Assembly: GCF_004341085.1 (NCBI RefSeq)
Contig: NZ_SLXW01000003.1
Coordinates: 186,001 to 250,000 of the forward strand
Length of the DNA: 64,000 nt
Direction: 5' to 3'
Origin: Sphingomonas sp. PP-CE-1G-424
GTDB lineage: Bacteria; Pseudomonadota; Alphaproteobacteria; Sphingomonadales; Sphingomonadaceae
Numbering within the stretch: position 1 is the first letter of the stretch; each line of letters opens with the position of its first letter. The translations under genes were made by a program, and so were the position numbers. The notes beneath the pieces were generated by a model that was not told where the DNA came from, ran no database searches, and worked only from the letters and a program-made list of their open reading frames with translations. This document shows positions 42,946-52,523 of the stretch, in pieces.

Positions 42946-44030
42946 CGCCTCTATTGTTGACGCCCGGTCCGCTGACCACCGATCCCGCCGTGCGCCGGGC
43001 CATGCTCGACGACTGGGGCTCGCGCGATCCGGCGTTCATCGCGCTCACAGCGGAACTGCGGCGGCGGTTGCTCGACGTCGCGAACGCTGCGGCGACCCAT
43101 GTCGCGGTGCCGATCCAGGGTAGTGGTACCTATGCGCTGGAGGCGGCGGCCGGCACGTTGCTCGGCGCGGACGACCGCCTGCTGGTGCTGATCAACGGTG
43201 CCTATGGCGAGCGTATGGCGGCGATCGCGACACGATTGGGGCGTGCCGTCGAGACGCTGCGCTGGGACGAGAACGAACCGGTCGACGCGACGGTCGTCGC
43301 GGCGCGGCTGGCGGCGGACCCGGCGATCACGCACGTCGCGCTCGTCCATGTCGAGACGACGACCGGGCTGCTCAATCCGCTTGAAGAGGTCGCTCGGGTG
43401 GTGGCCGACGCCGGTCGCTTGCTGATCGTCGATGCGATGGCAAGCTTCGGTGCGTTGTCGATCGACCTGTCCACGCTGCCGGTCGCCGCGATCCTCGCTT
43501 CCAGCAACAAGTGCCTCGAGGGGACGCCGGGCCTCGGCTTCGCGCTGGTCGACCGCGCGGTGCTGGAGCAGTGCGCCGGACAGAGCGCTTCGATGAGCCT
43601 CGACCTTCACGCACAGTGGCGTGGGTTCGAAACGAATGGTCAGTGGCGCTTCACCCCGCCGGTGCAGGTCGTCGCGGCCCTCGTCGAAGCGCTCCGGCGG
43701 CTGGAGTCGGAGGGTGGCAGCACCGCCCGGCTTGCGCGCTATACGGGCAACCTCGCGACGCTGTTGCGCGGCACCGATGCCGTGGGCCTCGATCTGTATC
43801 TCGATCGATCGTTGCAGGCACCGATCATCGCCACGTTCCGATCGCCCGATCGCTTCGATTTCACGACCTTCTACGACGCGCTCGCCGAAGCCGGGTTCGT
43901 GATTTACCCGGGCAAGCTGACCAAAGCGGAGTCGTTCCGGATCGGCTGCATCGGCGCGGTCGGTCCGACGGATTTCGACCGGTTGGTGATCGCGATGCGC
44001 CCCGCGCTAGCCGCGGCGACGCAGGGTTAG
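42942..44030 (+). CDS. phnW: 2-aminoethylphosphonate-pyruvate transaminase
   Basis: A 362-residue class V (alanine-glyoxylate type) PLP aminotransferase beginning at GTG 42942. The opening LLLTPGPLTTDPAVR is typical of PhnW. PLP-binding Asp164 lies in LIVDAMASFG, and the Schiff-base Lys190 in SSNKCLEGTPG. The C-terminal domain has GFVIYPGKLTKAESFRIG, a phosphonate-binding segment of the family. In a cluster with pepM and ppd it should run toward synthesis, converting phosphonoacetaldehyde to 2-aminoethylphosphonate. Degradation is less likely because no phosphonatase gene is present. Its 3' end overlaps the converging CDP-alcohol phosphotransferase by 24 bases. Confidence 0.95.
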   Translation: MTPLLLTPGPLTTDPAVRRAMLDDWGSRDPAFIALTAELRRRLLDVANAAATHVAVPIQGSGTYALEAAAGTLLGADDRLLVLINGAYGERMAAIATRLGRAVETLRWDENEPVDATVVAARLAADPAITHVALVHVETTTGLLNPLEEVARVVADAGRLLIVDAMASFGALSIDLSTLPVAAILASSNKCLEGTPGLGFALVDRAVLEQCAGQSASMSLDLHAQWRGFETNGQWRFTPPVQVVAALVEALRRLESEGGSTARLARYTGNLATLLRGTDAVGLDLYLDRSLQAPIIATFRSPDRFDFTTFYDALAEAGFVIYPGKLTKAESFRIGCIGAVGPTDFDRLVIAMRPALAAATQG

Positions 44031-44594
44031 CAGCGCGAGGACGATCGCCGCGCTGGGCGTGATGACCGCTGCGGCGATCGTCATGGGCCAGGCGAGGCCG
44101 AGCCAGATCAGCACCGGCACCAGGATCATCGCGTCGTCGGGATCGACGGTGAAGCCCGCCGAGAGCTCATAGCCGCGGACGTCGGCGAAGTTCAGGACAT
44201 TGAGTTCGGCGAACAGCGTGCCGATGCCGACGCCTGCGAGGACACCGAGCCAGAGCGCGGCCGTGCCGTGCGTGGCGGCCAACCCTATCCCCAGCCCGAC
44301 GAACGTGGCGACGCTGGCGATGCAGTCGCTGGCGAGATCGTAGCGATAGCCCCACACGCTCATCTGTCCGGTCTGCCGCGCGAGTTCGCCATCGGCGCGA
44401 TCGAGCAGCATCGATACGACGAACACGACCCCGCCGATCGCCATCCAGCCATAGGTCCCGCCCGCAAGACACGCGGCGGCGGCGATGCCCGACACCAGTC
44501 TCACCGTCGTGATCTGGTTGGGCGTGATCGCGGTTCGCGCGGCGATCCGGACGGCAGGCCGAACGATGCGGTGGATGATCGTATTGTGGCTCAC
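44007..44594 (-). CDS. CDP-alcohol phosphatidyltransferase family enzyme
   Basis: A 195-residue inner-membrane protein with about five or six spans. It carries a perfect copy of the family signature D-x2-D-G-x2-A-R-x8-G-x3-D-x3-D at residues 65-90 (Asp65, Asp68, Asp86, Asp90). Such enzymes move a phospho-alcohol from CMP to a lipid or inositol acceptor. With the two nucleotidyltransferases and the AEP genes nearby, the predicted reaction is CMP-AEP plus diacylglycerol or ceramide to a phosphonolipid and CMP. The acceptor is unknown. It is convergent with phnW and divergent from dxs. Confidence 0.88.
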   Translation of the reverse strand: MSHNTIIHRIVRPAVRIAARTAITPNQITTVRLVSGIAAAACLAGGTYGWMAIGGVVFVVSMLLDRADGELARQTGQMSVWGYRYDLASDCIASVATFVGLGIGLAATHGTAALWLGVLAGVGIGTLFAELNVLNFADVRGYELSAGFTVDPDDAMILVPVLIWLGLAWPMTIAAAVITPSAAIVLALLTLRRRG

Positions 44595-44709
44595 GCGGCA
44601 GCTCCGGATCGGCGAGATAGGCGGATGTCACGGCGCGGCGGTGGCTTGCAAGGCCGACATCGCCGAAACATCGCTTTGTATTCGCGAAACCGGTGGATTA
44701 GAACCGACC

Positions 44710-46626
44710 ATGGCTTCTTCTGCGACCCCGCTGCTCGATACCGTTTCGACACCCACCGACCTCCGCAAGTTGCACCCGGACCAGCTCCGCCAGCTCGCCG
44801 ACGAACTGCGTACGGAGACGATTTCCGCGGTCGGCACCACTGGCGGGCATCTCGGTTCCGGGCTCGGCGTGGTCGAGCTGACCACCGCGATCCACTATGT
44901 CTTCGACACCCCGCGCGACCGATTGGTGTGGGACGTTGGTCACCAATGCTATCCTCACAAGATCCTCACCGGACGCCGCGACCGGATTCGCACGCTCCGC
45001 CAGGGCGGGGGGCTCAGTGGCTTCACCAAGCGCAGCGAGAGCGAATACGACCCGTTTGGCGCGGCGCATTCGTCGACCTCGATCTCGGCGGCGCTGGGCT
45101 TTGCTATCGCCAACAAGATCACCGGCACGCCCGGCAAGGGCATCGCGGTGATCGGCGACGGCGCGATGTCCGCGGGCATGGCGTACGAGGCGATGAACAA
45201 CGCCGCGCAGGCGGGCAACCGCCTGGTCGTGATCCTCAACGACAATGACATGTCGATCGCCCCGCCGGTCGGTGGTCTCTCGGCCTATCTCAGCCGTATC
45301 GTGTCCAGTCGCGAGTTCCTGGGTTTTCGCGATCTGGCGCGCAAACTCGCCAAGCGGTTGCCAAAGCCGATCGCGGACGGGATCCGCAAGACCGATGAAC
45401 TCGCGCGCGGCATGACGATGGGTGGCACGCTGTTCGAGGAACTCGGCTTCTACTATGTCGGCCCGATCGACGGGCACAATCTCGAACACCTGATTCCGGT
45501 GCTAGAGAATGTCCGCGATGCCGAGGAAGGCCCGATCCTCGTCCACGTCGTCACCAAGAAGGGCAAGGGCTATGCCCCCGCCGAGGCCGCTGCGGACAAA
45601 TACCACGGCGTCCAGAAGTTCGACGTGATCTCGGGCGTCCAGACTAAGGCGCCGCCGGGACCGCCACAATACCAGAACGTGTTCGGCGCGCAGCTCGTCG
45701 CCGAGGCCGCGAACGATCCGCGGATCTGCGCGATCACCGCGGCGATGCCGTCGGGCACCGGACTCGACGCGTTCGCCAAGGCGTATCCCGACCGATTCTT
45801 CGACGTCGGCATCGCCGAACAGCACGGCGTAACCTTCGCGGCAGGCCTCGCCGCGCAAGGCATGCGCCCGTTCTGCGCGATCTACTCGACGTTCCTCCAA
45901 CGCGCATATGATCAGGTCGTCCACGACGTCGCGATTCAGAACCTGCCGGTCCGCTTCGCGATCGATCGCGCGGGTCTCGTCGGTGCCGACGGCGCGACTC
46001 ATGCGGGCTCGTTCGATGTCACGTACCTTGCCACGCTACCGAACTTCGTCGTGATGGCGGCGGCGGATGAGGCCGAACTCGTCCACATGACGCACACTGC
46101 GGCGCAGTACGACACCGGCCCGATCGCTGTGCGCTATCCGCGCGGCAACGGCACCGGCGTCGCGCTGCCCGAGACTCCCGAGCTGCTGGAGATCGGCAAG
46201 GGTCGCGTCGTGCGCGAGGGCAAGACCGTCGCGATCCTGTCGCTCGGCACGCGTCTCGAGGAAGCGCTGAAGGCCGCCGAGGTTCTCGAAGCCAAGGGGT
46301 TAAGCACGACGGTAGCGGATCTGCGCTTCGCCAAGCCGCTCGACGTCGATCTGATTCGGAAACTGCTCACCACGCACGAAGTCGCGGTGACGATCGAGGA
46401 GAACTCGGTCGGCGGCTTCGGCGCACACGTCCTCACGATGGCGTCGGACGAGGGTTTGCTGGACGGCGGTCTGACCGTGCGCACGCTGCGTCTGCCCGAT
46501 GTCTTCCAGGATCAGGACAAGCCGGAACGCCAGTATGCACAGGCCGGGCTCGACGCGACGGCGTTGGTCGACACCGTGTTGAAAGCCCTCAGGCATAATA
46601 TCGCGGCTGCGGGCGTGTCCGCGTGA
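44710..46626 (+). CDS. dxs: 1-deoxy-D-xylulose-5-phosphate synthase
   Basis: A 638-residue transketolase-like enzyme that condenses pyruvate and glyceraldehyde-3-phosphate, the first step of the MEP isoprenoid pathway. The N-terminal TPP domain has [16 protein letters not shown] (His47), [14 protein letters not shown] and the [17 protein letters not shown] motif (149-165). The pyrimidine domain contains [18 protein letters not shown] with the catalytic Glu, and a C-terminal domain ends the protein. The length is normal. The position at the head of a run that leads into hopanoid transport genes suggests dedicated isoprenoid supply. The ATG at 44710 starts the conserved sequence. It overlaps the DUF2141 gene by 4 bases. 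Confidence 0.96.
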   Translation: MASSATPLLDTVSTPTDLRKLHPDQLRQLADELRTETISAVGTTGGHLGSGLGVVELTTAIHYVFDTPRDRLVWDVGHQCYPHKILTGRRDRIRTLRQGGGLSGFTKRSESEYDPFGAAHSSTSISAALGFAIANKITGTPGKGIAVIGDGAMSAGMAYEAMNNAAQAGNRLVVILNDNDMSIAPPVGGLSAYLSRIVSSREFLGFRDLARKLAKRLPKPIADGIRKTDELARGMTMGGTLFEELGFYYVGPIDGHNLEHLIPVLENVRDAEEGPILVHVVTKKGKGYAPAEAAADKYHGVQKFDVISGVQTKAPPGPPQYQNVFGAQLVAEAANDPRICAITAAMPSGTGLDAFAKAYPDRFFDVGIAEQHGVTFAAGLAAQGMRPFCAIYSTFLQRAYDQVVHDVAIQNLPVRFAIDRAGLVGADGATHAGSFDVTYLATLPNFVVMAAADEAELVHMTHTAAQYDTGPIAVRYPRGNGTGVALPETPELLEIGKGRVVREGKTVAILSLGTRLEEALKAAEVLEAKGLSTTVADLRFAKPLDVDLIRKLLTTHEVAVTIEENSVGGFGAHVLTMASDEGLLDGGLTVRTLRLPDVFQDQDKPERQYAQAGLDATALVDTVLKALRHNIAAAGVSA

Positions 46627-47048
46627 AGCGCGTCGCTGCGTTTGTATTGCTCATCCTGCTGGCAGGCGCTGCGCCGCCACCGGAGGGAGTCCTGACGGTG
46701 CACGTCAGCAATGTGCGCAACGCCAAGGGGCGCGTGCATGTCGACGTCTGCCCGCAAGCGAAGTTCCTGAAGGAGGATTGCCCGTGGTCGGGTGTGGCAC
46801 CCGCGCAGGCGGGTATGACGACCGTGACGGTCCGCGGCCTGCCCGCCGGCACATACGCGGTGCAGGCGTTCCACGACGCGAACGCCAACGGCAAGGTCGA
46901 CCGCGCGCTGTTCGGCATCCCCAAGGAAGGCGTCGGCTTCTCCAACGATGCGCCGATCCGGATGGCGCCGCCGAAATGGTCCGCTGCCGTCTTCGCGTTC
47001 GATGGGCGCGCGCAGACGATCGCGCTGAAACTGCGGTACTTCCTCTGA
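46623..47048 (+). CDS. DUF2141 secreted protein
   Basis: A 141-residue exported protein, GTG start overlapping the dxs stop (GTGA). A signal peptide covers about residues 1-17. The DUF2141 domain contains the family pattern [20 protein letters not shown] and the later [10 protein letters not shown]. The function of the family is unknown; the domain looks like a small beta-sandwich. It is flanked by dxs and hpnN with only 1 base before hpnN, so it is part of the hopanoid-linked operon and may act in the periplasm or outer membrane. Confidence 0.88.
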   Translation: MKRVAAFVLLILLAGAAPPPEGVLTVHVSNVRNAKGRVHVDVCPQAKFLKEDCPWSGVAPAQAGMTTVTVRGLPAGTYAVQAFHDANANGKVDRALFGIPKEGVGFSNDAPIRMAPPKWSAAVFAFDGRAQTIALKLRYFL

Positions 47049-47049
47049 C

Positions 47050-49644
47050 GTGACGATATCCTCGACCCTGCGGATGCTGGTCCCGCGCCTCGTGTCGATC
47101 AGTATCCGCCGGCCCTGGCTGACGACTGCGCTCGGCCTGCTCACCGCGTTGCTCGCGCTGCTGTTCACCGCCACGCACTTCACGATGACGACGGATACCG
47201 GCGCGCTGATCTCGCCCGATGTCGACTGGCGGCGTCAGGAGCGCGCGATGAAGGACGCGTTCCCGCAGTTGCGCGACGCGATGCTGATCGTCGTCGATGG
47301 TCGGACGCCCGAACTCGCCGAGGATGGCGCGGCTCGGCTGTCGATGCGGCTGGCGGAGGACCCGCGGCATTTCCAGTTGGTGCGCCGACCCGATGGCGGC
47401 GACTTCTTCGCGCGCGAAGGCCTTTTGTTCGGCTCCCCCGACGACGTCCGCAAGGCGACCGCGGCGCTGATCGCGGCGCAACCGATGCTGGGGCCGCTTG
47501 CTGCAGATCCGTCGCTGCACGGTGTCGCAGGCGCGTTGTCGACGATGCTCGACGGGGTGGCGGCCGGCTCGGCGACGCTGGCGCAGATCGATCCGCCGAT
47601 GCGCGCGCTCGCGCAGGCGACCGATCGCGTCCTCGCGGGCAAGCCGGCGTTCTTCTCCTGGCAGACGCTGTTCGCGGACGGCAGTTCAGCGCTCGCCGCA
47701 CCGACCCGTCGGCTGATCCTGGTCAGGCCGGTGCTCGACTACGGCTCTCTGACCCCCGGCAAGGAGGCCGCCCGTGCCGTCGCCGCAGCCTCCGGCGCAT
47801 TGCGGCTCGATGCAGCGCACGGCGTCGACGTCCGCCTGACCGGCGAGGTACCGCTGGCAGACGAGGAGTTCGCGACGCTGGAGGAGAATATCGGCGTCGT
47901 CGGGCTGGTGATGCTGGCGGCGATGCTGGTGACGCTCTGGCTCGCGACCCGTTCGGTTCGGCTGGTCGCCGCGATCGTCGCGACGATCGTCGTCGGTCTG
48001 GTCGTCACCACCGCGGTCGGGATGGCGGTGGTCGGTCGCCTGAACTTGATCTCGGTCGCGTTCATCCCGTTGTTCGTCGGTCTCGGCGTCGACTTCGGGA
48101 TCCAGCTTTGCGTGCGGTTCAACGCCGAGCGGGTCGACGGCGCCAGTCCCGCGGACGCTCTGCGCGGCGCGGCGACCGCGCTCGGCGCGCCACTGCTGCT
48201 CGCGGCGGGCGCGGTCTTCCTCGGTTTCGGTGCGTTCCTGCCGACTGCGTATATCGGGGTCGCCGAGCTGGGCGTGATCGCCGGGCTTGGCATGGTGATC
48301 GCGCTGGCGTTCAGCGTGACGTTGCTCCCCGCGCTGGTGCTGCTCCTGCGGCCGGGAGCGCCGACCCGCGAGGTCGGGTTCGCCTGGGCTGCACCGATCG
48401 ACCGCGCGCTCGAAACGCGGCGGCGGACGATATTATGGGCGTTCGGTGCCGCGATGCTGGCCAGTATCGCGCTGCTCCCGTTCGTCACGTTCGACTTCAA
48501 TCCGCTCCATCTGCGCGATCCGAACGGTCCGGCGATGCGCACGCTCGCCGATCTGACGCGAGATCCGACGCGGACGCCCAACACGATCGATATCCTCGCC
48601 CCGGATCATGCCCGCGTGGTCGCACTGACCCGGGAGCTGAGCCGCCTTCCCGAAGTGAAACAGGTCATCTCGATCGACAGCTTCGTACCCGCCGACCAGC
48701 CGGTGAAGCTGGCGGCGATCGGCGATGCCAACGTCCTGCTCGACCTCACGCTCAACCCGTTCGATGTCGCCCCCCGCACCGATGATGCCGCGCGCGTCGC
48801 TGCGTTACGGGCCGTGACCGCCAAGCTGCGCCAGGCTGGCGATCGTTCGGGGCTGGCCGATGCGTTCGATCGGCTTGCCGCCGCGCAGCCCACGGCACGC
48901 AACCGGGTGGACGACATGTTGTCGCAACCGCTCGCGGTCATGCTCGATCAGGCGCGTGCGGCGTTGCAGGCACAGGGCGTGACGCGCGCGACGCTCCCAC
49001 CGGCGCTGGTCCGCGACTGGCAGGCCCCGACCGGCCAGTACCGGGTTTCGGTGTTCCCGTCCGGCAATGCCAACGACAACCGCGTGATGGAGCGGTTCCG
49101 CACGGCCGTGACTGCGATCGCTCCCAACGCATCGGGGCTGCCGGTCGCGACCCAGGCGGCCGCGTTCACGATCGCCGGCGCGTTTGTGCAGGCCGGCGTG
49201 ATCGCCCTCGTGCTGGTCAGCCTGCTGTTGTTCGCCGTGCTGCGCGACGCGAAGGAGGTGGCGTTCACGCTGGCGCCGGTGGTGCTGTCGATCTTCCTGA
49301 CGCTCGGCACCTGCGTCGTGATCGGCCAGCCGATCAACTTCGCCAACATCATCGCCTTCCCGTTGCTGTTCGGCGTCGGCGTCGCGTTTCACATCTATTT
49401 CGTGATGGCATGGCGCGGCGGCGCGACCGATCTGCTGCAATCGAGCCTTGCGCGCGCGATCGTGTTCAGCGCGCTCGCCACCGGCACCGCGTTCGGCAGC
49501 CTGTGGCTGTCGCACCATCCGGGTACCGCCAGCATGGGCAAGATCCTGATGATCTCGCTCGCCTGGACGCTCGTCTGCGCGTTGATCTTTGAACCCGCCT
49601 TGCTGGGCCCGCCCCGCAAGGGGGAGGATTTCAAGGCTCCGTAA
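47050..49644 (+). CDS. hpnN: Hopanoid transporter of the RND/MMPL family
   Basis: An 864-residue RND-type membrane protein, GTG start. There is one span near residue 30, a large periplasmic domain, a block of spans (about 280-440) with the GVDFGIQLCVRFNAER segment typical of MMPL/RND proteins, a second periplasmic domain and a final set of spans (about 715-850). HpnN moves hopanoids from the inner to the outer membrane. The locus agrees, since dxs, mlaA, hpnM and the hopanoid synthesis genes all lie nearby. The stop is 12 bases from the converging mlaA stop. Confidence 0.92.
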   Translation: MTISSTLRMLVPRLVSISIRRPWLTTALGLLTALLALLFTATHFTMTTDTGALISPDVDWRRQERAMKDAFPQLRDAMLIVVDGRTPELAEDGAARLSMRLAEDPRHFQLVRRPDGGDFFAREGLLFGSPDDVRKATAALIAAQPMLGPLAADPSLHGVAGALSTMLDGVAAGSATLAQIDPPMRALAQATDRVLAGKPAFFSWQTLFADGSSALAAPTRRLILVRPVLDYGSLTPGKEAARAVAAASGALRLDAAHGVDVRLTGEVPLADEEFATLEENIGVVGLVMLAAMLVTLWLATRSVRLVAAIVATIVVGLVVTTAVGMAVVGRLNLISVAFIPLFVGLGVDFGIQLCVRFNAERVDGASPADALRGAATALGAPLLLAAGAVFLGFGAFLPTAYIGVAELGVIAGLGMVIALAFSVTLLPALVLLLRPGAPTREVGFAWAAPIDRALETRRRTILWAFGAAMLASIALLPFVTFDFNPLHLRDPNGPAMRTLADLTRDPTRTPNTIDILAPDHARVVALTRELSRLPEVKQVISIDSFVPADQPVKLAAIGDANVLLDLTLNPFDVAPRTDDAARVAALRAVTAKLRQAGDRSGLADAFDRLAAAQPTARNRVDDMLSQPLAVMLDQARAALQAQGVTRATLPPALVRDWQAPTGQYRVSVFPSGNANDNRVMERFRTAVTAIAPNASGLPVATQAAAFTIAGAFVQAGVIALVLVSLLLFAVLRDAKEVAFTLAPVVLSIFLTLGTCVVIGQPINFANIIAFPLLFGVGVAFHIYFVMAWRGGATDLLQSSLARAIVFSALATGTAFGSLWLSHHPGTASMGKILMISLAWTLVCALIFEPALLGPPRKGEDFKAP

Positions 49645-49656
49645 TCTTGACGGAGG

Positions 49657-50682
49657 TCAGGGTAATGGCGTTGAGGACGGGTTCGGTGTTCGGGGATTCG
49701 CCTGAGACGCGGCTGGGTCGGTCAGCGGATCAGCAAGCTCTGGGGCAGATTCACGTTCAGATGGCGCTGGCGTCGCCGTCGCCGTCGGCAAAGAAATTGC
49801 CGCAGGATCGGCCAATGGGTCCGAAAGTTCGGGAGCATCCGACGCTGGTGCCGTAGCGCCACTCGCCGGATCTGCCAGCGGGTCGTCCAGTTCGCCACCG
49901 GCTGCCTTCGCTCTGGTTCCCCGTAAGCGCTGGATCTCGGCTACCCGATTTTGCAGGTACACCGATCGCAGCGTCGCATACGGATCGACCGCACCGGCGA
50001 ATAATGCACGCAGATCGTCGTCCGCCTCCGCCCGCGTGTCCAGCCCGGTCAGGACAGCGCGCGGCGCCTGGTATTCGAGCCGGTCGAACGGCGATCCGAC
50101 CGCCAGCGGCAGCACCAGTCCGTCAGCCTGTCCGCCGAGCAGATCGCGCAATGTCGACGGCCCGACAAACGGCAGGAATATATAGGGCCCCGGCTTCACA
50201 CCGTAGAGGGCCAGCGTATTGCCGAACCCGTTGGGTCGGTGTGGTAGCTTGATCGCCGGCAGCTTGGCGACGTCGACCAGCCCGCCGATCCCGAGCGTCG
50301 AATTGAACATGAAGCGGCCCAACGTCTCGGCGGCCTTGCCGGGCTTTAGCTGCAGCAGATAGTTCAGGAAGACGATCGGCTCGCCCAGATTGCTGAAGAC
50401 GTTGCGGATACCCGATCGCACCGGTTTGGGCACGACATGCTTGTATCCCATCGCCGCGGGACGGAAGAACCGCCGATCGAAGCCCTGCTGCGTAGCGAAC
50501 ATGCGACGATTGAAACCCTCAAGCGAATCCCCGCGCGCATGGCGGGGACGGCCGTGCGGTGTGGCGGCTGGGGGCGAAGCGGCGGGCGCCTCGCCCACCT
50601 GCGCTGACGGAGGCGCAGGTGGGGGGAGGGGCGCTGCCTGCGAAACCCCGGCCAGCAGCAATGCCGCGATCGCTGGACTCAC
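49657..50682 (-). CDS. mlaA: MlaA/VacJ-family protein with an extended repeat tail, no lipobox
   Basis: A 341-residue protein, GTG start overlapping the hpnM stop (GTGA). A signal sequence (about residues 1-16) has no cysteine for lipidation, unlike classic MlaA lipoproteins. The MlaA domain spans about residues 50-250, with EGFNRRMFATQQGFDRRFF, FLNYLLQLKPGKAAETLGRF and GPYIFLPFVGPSTLRD. A roughly 80-residue C-terminal tail holds three DPLxDPA units in a Pro/Ala/Ser-rich context. MlaA normally forms an outer-membrane channel removing lipids from the outer leaflet. Pairing with hpnM suggests a role in hopanoid or phospholipid traffic. Confidence 0.9.
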   Translation of the reverse strand: MSPAIAALLLAGVSQAAPLPPPAPPSAQVGEAPAASPPAATPHGRPRHARGDSLEGFNRRMFATQQGFDRRFFRPAAMGYKHVVPKPVRSGIRNVFSNLGEPIVFLNYLLQLKPGKAAETLGRFMFNSTLGIGGLVDVAKLPAIKLPHRPNGFGNTLALYGVKPGPYIFLPFVGPSTLRDLLGGQADGLVLPLAVGSPFDRLEYQAPRAVLTGLDTRAEADDDLRALFAGAVDPYATLRSVYLQNRVAEIQRLRGTRAKAAGGELDDPLADPASGATAPASDAPELSDPLADPAAISLPTATATPAPSERESAPELADPLTDPAASQANPRTPNPSSTPLP

Positions 50683-51293
50683 CTGGCGCTCTTCGCCGCG
50701 AGCTCGTCAAGATGGGTCACCAGCGCCTTGGCGCCGCCGCTCTGAAGGACGCTGGCGAAATCGGCACGGCGCGTCGCAAGCTGGCTGATCGAATTGCGGT
50801 AGAAGACGTCGATGATCTTCCAGCTGCCGCCGCTTTGGCGCAGGCGATAGGACAGGGCGGTCGGGCTACCGGACTTGCTCGACAGCGTCGTGCGGACGAG
50901 GCGGTCGCCACCGCGCGTGTCGACCTTGGGATCTATCGTGAAGGCCTGCCCGGACCAGCTGTCGAAGTTCTTGGCATATTGCGCGATCGTCATGCGGCGG
51001 AAGGCCGCGACGAGCGCGCTCTGATCCGCTGCGCTGGCCGTGGTCCAGCCCGCGCCGACCGAAAGCCGCGTCATCAACGGCAGGTCGAAGCTGCGATCGA
51101 TGACCGGGCCGATCGCAGCGGCGCGGGCGGCCGCCGACTTGCCGCTCTTCATGATGCCAAGCAGGCCGTCGTCGAGCGCCTTGACCGGCGCCTGAGCCGG
51201 ATCGCCCGCCTGCGCCGATACCGGTGCAACGGCAACCAGCGACGAAGGCAGCAGAACGGCCGAGGACAGCAGGATCTGGAGCAGGGATCGCAT
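50679..51293 (-). CDS. hpnM: Hopanoid-associated MlaC/Ttg2D-like lipid-binding protein
   Basis: A 204-residue periplasmic protein with a signal peptide ending near PVSAQA (about 28). The MlaC/Ttg2 fold follows, with FDLPLMTRLSVGAGW at about 69-83, FRRMTIAQYAKNFDSW, and the late SGGSWKIIDVFYRNSISQLA. MlaC-type proteins carry single lipids across the periplasm; HpnM is the hopanoid-locus version. It overlaps mlaA by 4 bases, giving a shuttle plus outer-membrane partner pair. The ATG at 51293 starts the signal peptide; longer frames upstream enter the divergent region with ispH. Confidence 0.9.
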   Translation of the reverse strand: MRSLLQILLSSAVLLPSSLVAVAPVSAQAGDPAQAPVKALDDGLLGIMKSGKSAAARAAAIGPVIDRSFDLPLMTRLSVGAGWTTASAADQSALVAAFRRMTIAQYAKNFDSWSGQAFTIDPKVDTRGGDRLVRTTLSSKSGSPTALSYRLRQSGGSWKIIDVFYRNSISQLATRRADFASVLQSGGAKALVTHLDELAAKSAR

Positions 51294-51501
51294 GCGGGTT
51301 TCTCCGAAAAACTGATTGTATCGTCGCATACCGACAGGCGCGTGCCAGGTCCAGAAAGCGAATAGGCGGCGGGATTTGAAAGCTGCTGGGGCCGAGCCGA
51401 AGTTTTGACCTTTCGCCATGGGGGCGCAATGGTTACCTATGGCGCGACATCCAGAGGCGGTTCGAAATCGGACGCCATGCCTCGGTGATGACGGAAAGGA
51501 C

Positions 51502-52515
51502 ATGGCGGTCTTGCAAACCACCGATGGGAACATCGATCGTTCCCCCGCTACAGTGACGACACCGCTTCAGGTGATCCTCGCGCAACCTCGTGGTTTTTGT
51601 GCCGGCGTGGTTCGCGCGATCGACATCGTCGAAAAGGCGATCGAGCGCTACTCTGCGCCCGTCTATGTCCGACATGAGATCGTCCACAACCGGCACGTCG
51701 TCGACAAGCTGCGGCGCAAGGGTGCGGTGTTCGTCGAGGACCTGACCGAGATCCCTCCCGGTGCGGTGACGATCTTCAGTGCACACGGTGTCGCGCGAAG
51801 CGTGCAAGAGGAGGCGCGGCTGCGGGAACTCCCCGTACTCGACGCGACCTGCCCGCTGGTCACGAAGGTCCATATCCAGGGACGTCGCTATGCGAAGTCG
51901 GGGCGCACGATTGTGCTGATCGGTCATGCCGGCCATGTCGAGGTGATCGGCACGATGGGGCAGGTCGATGCGCCGATGCATCTGGTCTCGACCCCTGAAG
52001 AGGTCGAGGCGTTGTCGATCCCGGTCGACACGCCGATCGCCTACGTCACGCAGACCACGCTGAGCGTCGACGACACCCGCGGCGTCATCATGGCGCTGCA
52101 TGCGCGGTTCGCTGATGTTGAGGGGCCGGACGTGTCCGAGATCTGCTATGCTACGCAGAACCGCCAGACCGCGGTACGTGATTTGGCGCGCGTCAGCGAT
52201 CTGCTGATCGTCGTCGGCGCTGCCAACAGCTCGAATTCGAACCGCTTGCGAGAGATCGGTGCCGAGATGGGCATACCGAGCTATCTGGTCGATGACGGCG
52301 ATGGGGTCGATCCGGCCTGGCTCGACGGCGTCGCCGCAGTCGGTATCACGGCGGGGGCATCGGCACCCGACGAACTGGTCGATTCGGTGATCGCCGCGTT
52401 GCGACTGTTGCGACCCGTGCGCGTTTCACAACTCGACGGCGTGGAGGAGAATGTCGAATTCAGCCTTCCTGCCGAACTCAGAATGCCCCGCGCCACCGCC
52501 GCGGCGGCCGAATAG
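51502..52515 (+). CDS. ispH: 4-hydroxy-3-methylbut-2-enyl diphosphate reductase
   Basis: A 337-residue iron-sulfur enzyme, the last step of the MEP pathway, producing IPP and DMAPP. The three cluster cysteines are visible: Cys33 ([14 protein letters not shown]), Cys117 (DATCPLV) and Cys215 ([10 protein letters not shown]). The substrate-binding histidines are in [12 protein letters not shown] and FSAHGV, and the SSNSNRL motif is present. The ATG at 51502 with GGAAAGGA upstream is preferred over ATG 51418, which would add a non-conserved 28-residue leader. It is 8 bases upstream of hpnH, linking precursor supply to hopanoid modification. Confidence 0.95.
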   Translation: MAVLQTTDGNIDRSPATVTTPLQVILAQPRGFCAGVVRAIDIVEKAIERYSAPVYVRHEIVHNRHVVDKLRRKGAVFVEDLTEIPPGAVTIFSAHGVARSVQEEARLRELPVLDATCPLVTKVHIQGRRYAKSGRTIVLIGHAGHVEVIGTMGQVDAPMHLVSTPEEVEALSIPVDTPIAYVTQTTLSVDDTRGVIMALHARFADVEGPDVSEICYATQNRQTAVRDLARVSDLLIVVGAANSSNSNRLREIGAEMGIPSYLVDDGDGVDPAWLDGVAAVGITAGASAPDELVDSVIAALRLLRPVRVSQLDGVEENVEFSLPAELRMPRATAAAAE

Positions 52516-52523
52516 GAACGAGC

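Noticed and set aside
42942..44030. phnW as part of AEP degradation
   Set aside because: No phosphonoacetaldehyde hydrolase or dehydrogenase lies nearby, and pepM and ppd are in the same operon, so the synthetic direction is favoured.
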